64,000 bases of DNA from Azolla caroliniana. Lineage: Eukaryota; Polypodiophyta. The DNA lies in NCBI GenBank assembly GCA_043228905.1, contig JBHGNT010000002.1, positions 23,808,001 to 23,872,000 of the forward strand, in the 5' to 3' direction. Position 1 is the stretch's first letter, and every line of letters starts with the position of its first letter. Of this stretch, positions 31,223 through 42,300 are shown in pieces. The translations under genes and the position numbers were made by a program. Under the pieces are notes generated by a model. It was given only the letters and a program-made list of their open reading frames with translations, made no database searches and was not told the DNA's origin.

Positions 31223-34200
31223 CTACTCTTTTCTCGTTTTCCTGTTAAAAAAAAAAGCATAAATATTAAGTTACTTTAATATATATTATATATGTACATG
31301 TATGCAAGTATATAATTCAAAACAGCTTATATATACATACCTGGATTTCATTTCCAAAAGAAAATCGTTGAAAACTTTACAATCGCTTTCATCTAATAGA
31401 TAGTTATCACATTTTGCATTATATGTGAGGTTCGCTAATCCAATAATTGACTCAAAGTCAACCATTTTAATATCTGTCAAATCATATGCAAATAATCTAC
31501 TCCCCTTAATCTTCCTATACCAACCAAGTTGTAATTGAACATCTTCAAGTCTATCCATCAAGTCAATTCCTCTCTTATACTCCACAAATTTATTTCCAAT
31601 TTTTCTTTGCATCCTTTGTACTTGTCCTAAGTACCAAACAACATTTTTATTTGATATTCCTTTTCTTTTCGGTCTTGTTGAATTAACATCTTCTTCAGTA
31701 AAGAAGACAACATAATCTGAACCAATCCCAATTAGGTTCCCATTTCCATTTAGGAAATCATTTGCATTCTCACATGAGTAGAAGACCCCTTCTCTTACAC
31801 GTGTGAGTCTATCCTTTGACAATATTGGATTACCATTTAGATGACTCACAAGTGTCGATTTAAATATAATCTTATCATCCACTTGAGCAAATGAAGAGAC
31901 TTTAGAGTTCACATTGTTGTCAACCAATATAGCATCCAATTCATGGCGAATTTCACTTATTGCAATCTCATCATCATTCTCCACACATTCATGCATTGTG
32001 AAGTTTTTATTGTGTTTAGCACATTCTTCATCATCTTTCTCTCCATATATATAACTCTAGGATTATTTTGTCTCAATCCCGGGATAATTCCACCATTGCC
32101 CATTGTGTTTAGGCTTCATATTTAACGACTCACATAAAATTTGGGCTTCTTTTAAACCTTCTTTAAGTGCAAAAACAAGTTGATCATCATTTGAGATATC
32201 AATGTAGTCTTTTAAGTTTGCAAGAGGCTTGTCATGCATGAAATTGAGTTTAGACCATATTGATTCTTGCTTCTTATGAGCTCTTGGAAAAACCAATCCA
32301 TTATCAATGCACTCAAATTTGGCAAGCTTGTTTACATTTCCGCTACAATGCAAAACATCTGATATATCAAACGCACGCTCCATACCAATCATTCCCCCTA
32401 TTTTACTAAAAAATATCTCAGCTCCATCAGACCCTGTGAGATGCAATGGACATTCTAGTTGTGGATAAAAGTCACGAAACATTTTTATAAGTAAAACTAC
32501 AAAGTGACAAGATATTTGTACATCCAAAAATGTTTCTCGACTAATGAAATTACTTTTTAAGTTATAAATTGGATTATCTAGAATCCATAATCTCCATATT
32601 TGAAAGAAGAATGCAACTTTAGATGCAAGTACCACACGCTTGAATAAGCTCTCATGAGGGGATAGAAAAATATCAATATAGTCACCTAATATATGCAAGT
32701 ATACATGTGTTCCCAAAGCGCCTCTTTCTCTTACTTTGACACCTTCTCCACCTTGGTATAACATCGTTAAACAATTAGTAACATTTCTACTTGCAATTCT
32801 TTGAGCTCCAGCCCAATTTTGTCTATCTTCTCTTGTAATATCACATTCCCTTAAGCCATGTGCATCAATAGAGAAGTTATTATATACCAAAGACACATGA
32901 TTCAATGTGATCCATACATCCCCAATTACTAATTGCCTTGAGGGATTATCTAGTGCATTCACAAGTTTCTTTCCATTATGGATGAAATCTTGATCATGAA
33001 GACAACTTACCATATCATTATGCATTTGACCTGTGAAGATCCAACCATCCCAAGGCAATTTATATCTTAAGCATATGCTTGGGGTTAAGTAATCTTGAAG
33101 CATAATCTTTCTTCTCCTACTATCTCCATCCGATGCATGTCCAACAATTGGCCCAATACTTGTGGAGAGGTGTTTTTCCCATAAAGTTTCCACTTCATTC
33201 CATTGGCCTTTTACAAAATCTGCATCAAAGCAATTACATGTACATTGTACAACCAATACTAATCGTGGAAGTTTAGGGTGAAGAGGATTCGCAATTAACA
33301 CCCTAGCATAGTGTCCAACCACATAGTCTTTAAAGGAGCTAACAATGGTTTCATAACCAGCATTAGAGTCACCCACCTTTATCATACATGATGAGACACA
33401 TTAATGATTGGATGACTTCAGCCCACAAAAACCCAAAAGTAAATCATTTGAGCTATCCCACTTAACATTTCGCTTAATCACAGTCTCATCCTCAACAATA
33501 ATGAAAGGAACCTTTGTTATAATGCCATGCACTCTTTTTTCATTTTCATAAATCTTAGCCACATCCTGAAATATATAATCATGGATCCCTAGAAGGAATT
33601 TAGTTGCTTTCCTCTCAACTCTCTTTGTAGTGCTTAATGATGGTCCATCTAAATTTTTAGAAACAAAGTCGTGTAATATTGGTCCACCCCACATTTTAAT
33701 CATGACAAAAATTGCCTTAGATGTGTCTTTAAATCGTTGTCCATGTGGCTTTCGAGTAAGGTTTTGTGCAACATCTGTCAAAAAATCCCATAATGCATTC
33801 TTTCCACCAAATTTTCCAGCTCGATGAGCCTCAATAATGTTATTACAAAATCTTCGAACATCCTTCTATTCCACACTCTCAAGGGATGCTTCCTTGAGAG
33901 TCATTACCTTTACCGAAAGCATTGCAACTTTGCAAGCTAGCCACCATATTTGTCTATGAGCGCGACTGATAGTTTGCTTAGAACTTGAAATTTCCTTTCT
34001 TGTCTCTTCTTTAGTAAGATAATCTAGTCGCCTACCCTACCCAGTTCCTCGATTACCTCTTTTGACTTTAGCCCTACGCTCCCTATACACCCTCATACGG
34101 AAATCATTACATTTTGGAATTTCATTACATTTTTCACATGTAAGATTATGAAAGGGTTCTTCAATCTTCGATACTCTTTTACAATCAAAATGGCGAAAAC

Positions 34201-35520
34201 ATCCATCAATAACACACTGTTGCATCTCATATATCACAATAGCTTTGGTGTAAGGCTCAGAGAACCATAAGGCTCCATGATTTTGATCAATGAGAAATGA
34301 TTTTACATGTATTTCTTCATCATTTATCACTATGTTGTTATGCCAATATCCCCAACACAATAGTGACAAACCAAAATAATGTGGAGTAGAGAACTCACAT
34401 CCTTGACTAGATGAAGGTCGCAAGGTTGAAACAAGAAATTTGCTCAAGGTTTGTTGATTTGAAGGTAAAGCTTCTTGTTTTCGTGGACGACCCGGAAATC
34501 CACTCATTATTGGTGTACTAGCATGTCGAACCATCTCCATTGCCTTTAGATGGGTCTTGGATTGTATGTGTTGAGACAAAATTGTTGACAAATCACTCCG
34601 TGGAGGGCATAATGGCAACCAAGATCCATCAATCTTGCATTTTACCTTCACCATTGCCTTATCTTTATATCCATGAAGTGTTGCCTCTATTAAATCAAAT
34701 TCTGCATCTATAAAAAAATATTTTTCACATATATTAGCATATTATTCATAACTACAATATTAAGGTTTAAAGTACAAACATGCTTACCACTTGTAGTGTC
34801 TTTAAAAGTCTTGAGCACTTCCAACGAAGACTTGATATAGACCTCGTCATCTATTTTAGATAAGTTTATTGATTCATCTTGTTGGCTTAACCCCTTTCGA
34901 GCATAATATCGTTTTTCATGACTTTGGCTCTTAATATGACTTCTAAAAAAATTATTAAGACACACATTTGCTACTTTTGCTTCTGTAGAACCAGCACCAT
35001 AGGGTTCTCCACACTCATTGCACCATAATCTTGTAATTGTTTTTCCACAGAAATCCTCAACCTTCAACTCAAATTTATCATCTCGAGGAATTGTAGCATT
35101 GCTTAATTTTACACGTATCCTATTACATTCTATCATCCATTTACCTAAAACATCTCTTGGAATCTTATCCTTGATTGTTTCAATTGGAGATGTATCTTTA
35201 AAATTGTCCTCGGCTTGACTCAACAATGAACCCTCAACATTAGTGCATGATTCTTTTGAAGAGACTCTTTGTTGTTTATCAATACTAGGCTTGATATAGA
35301 CTTTATTTTCTTTTAAACGCCATTTCTCTTCTTGTTTCCTATTCAAAATATTATTTTTTGTGTACACAAAGGAAAATGGTTCATAAAATATACCTTCCTC
35401 AATTATTTCCACCCGAATCTTTGCATATGTAAGAGTTCCTCTCACACTTACAATGCCCAAAGGTTTATCTTCATCATCCCTCTCGTGTTCAAACACTTCA
35501 ATGATAGATTCTTCATCCAT
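31223..35520 (-). pseudogene. Large transposase-like gene, P-element-like core with zinc fingers
   Basis: Three inferred exons: 35520-34788, 34707-31341, 31241-31223, with introns GTAAGC...TATAG (80 nt) and GTATGT...AACAG (99 nt). The lengths sum to 1,373 codons in one unbroken frame; five nonsense codons lie in it (34037, 33866, 33401, 32063, 32057), no frameshift. Motifs in order: CNECG...HIKSQSHEKRY and C...CPPR...QHIQSKTHLK (BED-like fingers), FPGRPRK (AT-hook-like), IIVEDETVIKRNVKWD, PIVGHASDGDSRRRK, HDQDFIHNGKKLVN, GSDGAEIFFSKIGGM. The D, D, D..H, E order resembles P-element/THAP9-type RNase H folds, but I cannot name the family. All stops fit CAG or CAA to TAG or TAA. Confidence 0.7.
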
Positions 35521-35559
35521 TATCTACACATAGAATGGCCCACCTATCACTTTTCATAT

Positions 35560-36141
35560 AACCATACATCATATATATGTGTTTATGTGTGCATTGTGAA
35601 TGTGGTATGCATGTGTGATGTGTGTGTATGTATAATCCATGCATCATATATGTTCATATGTGGTATGCATCTGTGTTGTGTGTTATGTTTGTGTGTGTAT
35701 ATGTATGTTCCATACATCATATATGTTTGTATGTGGTATGCATGTGTGTTGTGTGTGAAGTTTTTGTGTGTGTATGTATGTGGTATGCATGTGTGTTGTG
35801 TGTTGTGTGTTATGTGTTATGTTTGTGTGTGTGTATGTATGCATGTGTATATGTGTGTTATGTTTGTTTGTTTGTGTGTGTGTACATATTGTGTTATGTG
35901 TGTATATGTGTATGTATGTATGTGTTATATGTGTATATAGGTATGTGTGTATGTATGTATGTGTTATATGGGTATATAGGTATGTGTGTATGTATGTATG
36001 CATTATATGTGTATATAGGTATTGTATGGATTGTATGTATGTGTGCATTATATGTGTATATAGGTATTGTATGGATTGTATGCATGTGTGTATAGGTATG
36101 TGTGTATGTATGTACATATTGTATTTTATTTTATATAATTG

Positions 36142-36185
<44 letters not shown>

Positions 36186-38697
36186 ACATATCGTGTTATG
36201 TGTGTATGTGTGTATGTGTGTATGTATGTATGCATTATATGTGTATATAGGTATTGTATGGATTGTATGCATGTGTGTATTATGTACATATTGTATGTAT
36301 GTATGTGTGCATTATATGTGTATATAGGTATTGTATGGATTGTATGCATGTGTGTATAGGTATGTGTGTATTATGTACATATTGTGTGTATGTATGTGTG
36401 CATTATATGTGTATATAGGTATTGTATGGATTGTATGCATGTGTGTATAGGTATGTGTGTATTATGTACATATTGTGTGTATGTATGTGTGCACATATTG
36501 TATTGTATGTATGTGTTATATGTGTAAATGTGTATGTATGTAAGTGTATATATGTTCCATACAACATATATGTGTGTACATGTGTGTATGTATATTCTAC
36601 ACGTGTGTGTGTGTGTTTATGTATGTATTGTTTGTATTCCATGTGTATGTATGTATGTGTGTACATATTGTATTGTATGTATGTGTTATATGTGTAAATG
36701 TGTATGTATGTGTATATAGGTATGTGTGTATATATGTACATATTGTATTGTAATGTATTAATTTCGTTTATTGTATGTATGGCCCGTGTGTGTGTGTGTG
36801 TGTGTTTATGTATGTATGTATGTATGTACATGTGTGTGTGTGGCTAAGAATTTATGTGTTGGTTTCTGTTTGTACTTATGTGTACCTGTAAAATATTTGT
36901 AGAGTAGTTGTGGCAGCCCCAACAGAGAATAATGGTGAGCAAAAGCGGCACGACAAGGCGAGCAGTGGCGGCGGCGGCGGCGGCAAAACGAGAACAGAGG
37001 CGGCGGCAAAACGAGGACAAAAAGAAGGGGAGAAGAAGCAATTGCAAAAATGAGCAAAGAAGAGGAGGGAGCAAAGGAGGAGGCAGCAAATATCTAAATA
37101 AAAAAACACTAATGTTTGAATGTATGTTATGTATGTATGTGCACATAATGTATGTATGCATGCATGAATGAATATATATATATATGTAATGTATGAATAA
37201 AATATGTATGCTTCAATGAATAAACATGAATGAATGAATATATGAATGTACGTATGTAATATGTAATGTATGTATATTTGTATGTGTGTGTGTGTGTGGA
37301 TATTTGTTTGTAATATGTATGTATGTTTATGTACATGTAGCAATATATAAAAGATTGTATGTATGTGTATGCATATATGCATATGCAAATGTACATGATT
37401 CAATGTGTATGGATGTGTGATTGTAATATGTGCATAATATCTATGTATATATATGTGTATGTATATGTAGCAATGTATGTATATATGTGTATGTATGTGT
37501 AGCAATGTATAAATGAATATATGTATATCCATGTACGAATGTACATATGTGTATGCATATATCCATATGTAATGTGTGTGTATGTATAGAAGACTATATG
37601 TAGGTGTATATATATATACGTATGTATGTACGTATGTGTATGTACATGTAACAATGTATAAAAGACTATATGTATGTCCATGTATGAATGTATATATGTG
37701 TATGCATATATGCATATGCAAATTTTCATGAGTCAATGTGTATTGAAGTGTGATTGTAATATATGCATAATATCTATGTAGATATCTGATGTATATATGT
37801 GTATGTATGTGTAGCAATGTATAAATGAAGATATATATGTCCATATACGAATGTACATATGTGTATGCATATATCCATATCTAATGTATGTATGTATGTA
37901 TGTATGTATACATACACGTATGTATGTATGTGTATGCATATATCCATATGACAATGCACATGATTCAATGTGTATGGATGTGTGATTGTAATATTTATGT
38001 ATATGTAGACAGTAGCAATATATAAATGAATATAGGTATGTCCATGTATGAATGTAAATATGTGTATGCATATATATACGACATGTACATGATTCAATGT
38101 ATATGAATGTGATTGTAATATATGCATATGCAATGCATGTATGTTTGTATGTGTAATAGTGTACTATGCATACATGAGTGTGTTCATAATATTTATGTAT
38201 GTGTAAGTATACATGTATGTATTGTAGTATGTGATGAAATGTATGTATGTATGTGTATGTAACATATTTATGTGTATGCATGTATGTAATGTATGTATAT
38301 ATGTGTATGGATGTATGTTTGTAAAACTTTTAACATTGTAGGCATATGTACATATATATATGGTGATATGTGGAATATGTATGTACATATGTAATGTATG
38401 TATGTGTATGCATATATGTATATGTCAATATACATGATTTAATGAGTATGAATATGTTTGTAATATGTGCATATATATCTAATGTATGTATGTATGTGTG
38501 TGTGTGTATGTGGTCATATATATGTAAATGTATGAATGTATGTACGTGTATATATGTAATGTATTTATGTATGTATATTTTTGGGATATTTTCATGTTTA
38601 GTACATATGTATTTGGCTCGTATATGGATGTATGTTTGTAATATGTACGTAATATGCATGTATATATCCAATGTATGTGTAAGTATACATATATCTA

Positions 38698-38738
<41 letters not shown>

Positions 38739-38973
38739 TGTGTGTATGTAAGTATTGTGGTTTGTATGGTCTAGTATGATCTATACATATGGTGATATGT
38801 AGAATATGTATGTACATATGTAATATATCTATGTATGTATATATGTAATTTATGCATGTGTAAATTTGTATATTGTGTAATAGGTATGGATTATGTGCTA
38901 TGTAATATCTAATTTATTTATGTGTAAGTATACATATACATATCTAATGTGTGTGTAAGTATACATATATCTA

Positions 38974-39008
<35 letters not shown>

Positions 39009-40180
39009 TGTGTGTATGTAAGTATTGTGGTTTGTATGGTCTAGTATGATCTATACATATGGTGATATGTAGAATATGTATGTACATATGTAATATATCT
39101 ATATATGTATATATGTAATTAATGTATGTGTAAATTTGAATATTGTGTAATATATGCTATGTAATATCTAATTTATTTATGTGTGTGCACGTGTATATAT
39201 ATTTAACTTGTTTGTAAGTATGAAGATTTGTATATATATAGTATTTAATCTTAGCCTTTAGGTGTTAATATGTATGTGTATGTGTATACATATATATAAT
39301 ATGTAATTTATTTTTGTGTGTTTTGTATGTATATATGCATTTGTGTATGTATATATGTATGTAATATGTAATTTTATTGTATGTATTATGTACATATTTA
39401 CATATGGTAATATATATTTGTACATATATTTATGTTTAGTTAATATGTATGTATAAATGAGTGTAATGTATGTATATACATATTCATGGATGTAGGTATA
39501 TATGCATGTGTGATGTGTGTTATGTTTGTGTGTGTATGTTTGTACATATTGTATTGTATTGTATGTATGGAATGTGTGTATGTGTATGTATGTGTATATA
39601 TATTATATAATATGAATTTTATTTTTTTTGTGTTTGGTTTGTATATTTGCATTTGTATATAATTGTGTGTATAATAATAAATGTGTGTAATATGTAATAT
39701 ATAAAATATGTTTGTAAGGAAGTGTATGTATAAATGTAATATGTAATTTTTATGTATGTATTATCTATATATGTATGTCAATATATATGGCCAATTCTAA
39801 TATGTATGTAGTATGTAATGCATGCATGTATGTGTATGTACATATTTACATATGGTAATATATATTTGTACATATGTAATATATAAAATATGTTTGTAAG
39901 GAAGTGTATGTATAAATGTAATATGTAATTTTTATGTATGTATTATCTATATATGTATGTCAATATATATGGCCAATTCTAATATGTATGTAGTATGTAA
40001 TGCATGTATGTATGTGTATGTACATATTTACATATGGTAATATACATTTATGTTTAGTCAGCATGCATGTATAAATGAGTGTAATGTATGTATGTATATA
40101 CATATTCATGGATGTAATGTTTGAATGTAAGTATATATGGATGCATGCATGTATATGTATGTATGTATGTATGTATGCCA
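35560..40180. repeat. 4.6-kb simple-repeat tract (TG, TATG, TGTA types)
   Basis: The plus strand is almost wholly TG/TATG/TGTA/ATGT words with islands of pure (TG)n (36150-36180, 38700-38733, 38977-39003). Larger duplications occur within it: the block with (TG)n and GTAAGTATTGTGGTTTGTATG at about 38684-38835 and 38960-39110, and a 182-bp duplication at 39691-39872/39873-40054. Open frames (Tyr/Ile/His/Thr on minus, Val/Cys/Met on plus) are artefacts. Confidence 0.95.
36905..37095. other. GC-rich island inside the simple-repeat tract
   Basis: About 190 bp of different composition: GCCCCAACAGAGAATAATGG, (GGC)n, AAACGAG, GAAGGGG and AGGAGGAGG words. The plus strand is open from an ATG at 36932 (MVSKSGTTRRAVAAAAAAKR and a Lys/Arg-rich tail). 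Too short and repetitive to call a gene. Confidence 0.4.
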
Positions 40181-40370
40181 CTTCAAATTTGAGTATTGTT
40201 TCAATAATATATTCTTCACTATCTCATTGAAATATCTAATATTTCATGGGCTTATGTAATTTTTTTTTCAACATAATTGATAATACCCTTATGTAAAAAT
40301 ATTTTCAAATCTTTATTAATACCCTTATGTATATATATTTTGTATCTCACTCATTAATTAAAACCCCTTT
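40181..40370. other. AT-rich end of the inserted DNA
   Basis: AATACCCTTATGTA is repeated twice (about 40285 and 40319) and related words (AATACCCCTTATT, AATACCCTTACATA) occur near 30363-30420 at the other end in the same orientation, perhaps subterminal repeats. Confidence 0.35.
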
Positions 40371-40409
40371 TGATGAACTCACGTGCTATCATACAAGTTT
40401 TGATAGTGA

Positions 40410-40672
40410 AGTCCCCGGGCTCATTTTGAGGTCTATCCCACGCCAGATAGTAGGAAGATTGCATATGTCGGCCGAGAACTAGGGGGTAAGGCCGCCACCT
40501 GGTGGCATGGGCTCCGTACTTTGGGGAAATTGCCCGATACCTGGACAGATTTTGTCACAGTTTTCAAGGGCCAATTTCTGCAACCTCCCTCTCGAACCGA
40601 GGCAGCACAAGCTTTAATGAACCTCTCTAACAGGAAATTTTCTTCGCAAGAAGACTATGTCCACCATGCTAG
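40410..40672 (+). pseudogene. Chromovirus Gag, middle part
   Basis: Reads AHFEVYPTPDSRKIAYVG, KAATWWHGLRTLGKLPD, WTDFVTVFKGQFLQPP and MNLSNRKFSSQEDYVHHA: the WW-containing core of gypsy Gag. It stops at the insertion of the younger gypsy element and goes on in the same frame at 50537 (ARTEIQKSGLEGDNWLIACF), which proves the nesting. Confidence 0.8.
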
Positions 40673-41091
40673 TGTTACCGGCCGGCAATGAGTCCAAAAT
40701 ACGGAGTGAAGGAATTAATTAAGTGTGGTTGTAAATAGGAATAGTGTGGACGGACGGACTGGAAACGGTATGCCGTTCCAGATCCGGACGGATCCCGAAT
40801 AGGTGCGATGGGCACCGTTTTGTACTACGGGCCGGAAACCTATTTAAAGGCCCGGACCCCATTGTAATCACAACGGATAATTAATAGAGCATATGGTGTT
40901 TTTACTTCTGTGTTGATTTCCGTTCTGTACTTACTGTTATATCTTACGCGTGTAATTAACCAAAGCACTCTAATCGTGTAACCTACGTAAGTCGGTGTAA
41001 TCGTTGAATCTTAATCCTATGCCGTAATCACCCTTTGGTGAAGTGTCTCCGTGACACCTTGTGTTAGGCCTTGTCCGGCCAGCGAATAACA
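40673..41091 (+). repeat. 5' LTR of young gypsy element
   Basis: TGTTACCGGCCGGC...GCGAATAACA. TATTTAAAGG at 40841-40850 is a possible TATA box. Differs from the 3' LTR at three positions (0.7%). Confidence 0.97.
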
Positions 41092-41097
41092 CAGTTT

Positions 41098-41110
41098 TGG
41101 CGACCACGAT
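41098..41110 (+). other. Primer binding site, non-Met tRNA
   Basis: TGGCGACCACGAT begins seven bases after the LTR. It starts with the TGG expected opposite a tRNA CCA end and is unlike the initiator-Met site; which tRNA it matches could not be settled. Confidence 0.6.
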
Positions 41111-41144
41111 TCCTGCTTTCTCGCAGCGAACGACGGCTTAATGG

Positions 41145-42300
41145 ATGACGAGACCAACGCACGACCTGGTTACAGACCGAGCTCGATGCCTCGCCGAACG
41201 GCAAAGACGGCGTGAGACTTTCCAGCAAGCAGCGCACGAAATTCGCTCGGATCGTTCGTTCTCCAACGAGATCCGGAGAGTCGCGGAGGAATCTCTTCGG
41301 TTACGGCAAACTCGCGACCAGGACGACGGAAGCAGTCTAAGTAGTCTCCGGGAAACCGAACGCCTCCTGGCGGCGCTGGCAAGCGGAGAAAACGAGGCAG
41401 AAGCCTTTTTAGCCTACGAATCGGATTCCGAAGGGGGATACAGCGTGCACACGAACTACCGGAGCAGCAACGATACCCCCGGCGGCCCGTAGGACGACGG
41501 GTCGGATACCGTGCCGACTCCAGAACCGGAACCACAAACGGAAGCCGTCAACCCATCAACACCGGAAGTGGAAGAAGCAAAGCCACCGACACCAACGAAA
41601 GAGCCGGCAAAGGTACTGGAAGACGAGCCGGTGAAAGAACCGGAAAAAGAACCGGAAGAGGAACCGGAAAAAGCACCGGCAAAAGAACCGGAAGTGGAAC
41701 CGGAGAGAAAACCGGAAAGATATCAACAAATGCCACTAAACCGCGGCCTAATACTGGACGACGACATGCCGTTCCAATACTCAAAGTATCACGATGACCC
41801 GGACGCGGAAGTGCATGTTCATGCCTTCGAGCAGACATGGGAAGCAAATCACACGTCCTAGCGAATGACACCAGAGGAAGAAGAACGCTCGAAGATAGCG
41901 GAATTCGGGGTCACGTTGGAAGGACCGGCGACACGATGGCGGCGGACGCAGGACCCGACGACCATCACAACCTTTGCAGAATTAAAAGCAAAATTCTTGC
42001 ATTTTTTCCACAAGGAGGTCGACCAGACGACAATGGTGGGCCTGTTTTATACGATCCGACAGGAGGCAGGGGAAAGCATTCCCCAATTCGTCATCCATTT
42101 CCAACGAATGCATAGCCAGCTTGCCCGTGCACCCCCGGAGGAGGAATTACGGACGATATTTTTAAACGCACTCCGGGAACCGTTACGCACGGTGTGTACG
42201 GTAATCGACTTTCGAGGAAGCACCATTGACCAGGTCATTGACCGGGTCAGAGAAATGGAAAAGTCAAGCTCATGGCTTGGGAACACTGCAACGGGCGTTA
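41145..42300 (+). pseudogene. Gag N-terminal and core part of young gypsy element
   Basis: One frame from MTRPTHDLVTDRARCLAE through an acidic Pro/Glu repeat (KEPEKEPEEEPEKAPAKEP) to FAELKAKFLHFFHKEVDQ, RQEAGESIPQFVIHFQRM and DQVIDRVREMEKSSSWLG, the retrotransposon Gag core. UAG stops at 41490-41492 and 41859-41861 interrupt it in frame. Near 42285 the reading moves to the next frame, where zinc knuckles and pol follow. This may be a mutation or a site of programmed frameshifting. Confidence 0.85.

Larger units (their letters stand above)
30267..40396 (-). mobile_element. Candidate DNA transposon bounded by imperfect inverted repeat
   Basis: Left end 30267-30287 (TTGTATCACGTGCGTTCATGA) and right end 40371-40396, whose complement reads TTGTATGATAG followed by CACGTGAGTTCATCA, match at about 19 positions with one 5-nt gap. 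Between them are a transposase-like gene (31223-35520), AT-rich DNA and 4.6 kb of simple repeat. No target duplication was found, so the exact termini are uncertain. The outer chromovirus gag is interrupted here, which supports an insertion. 30300-31222 is AT-rich with nothing recognised. Confidence 0.55.

Noticed and set aside
36932-37095. Start ATGGTGAGCAAAAGCGG resembling a reporter-gene start
   Set aside because: Similarity ends after a few codons and the sequence becomes (GGC)n; chance resemblance.
35332-38774. Many long frames (Val/Cys/Met or Tyr/His/Thr-rich) on both strands
   Set aside because: All arise from TG/TATG simple repeats; the same words are open in every frame.
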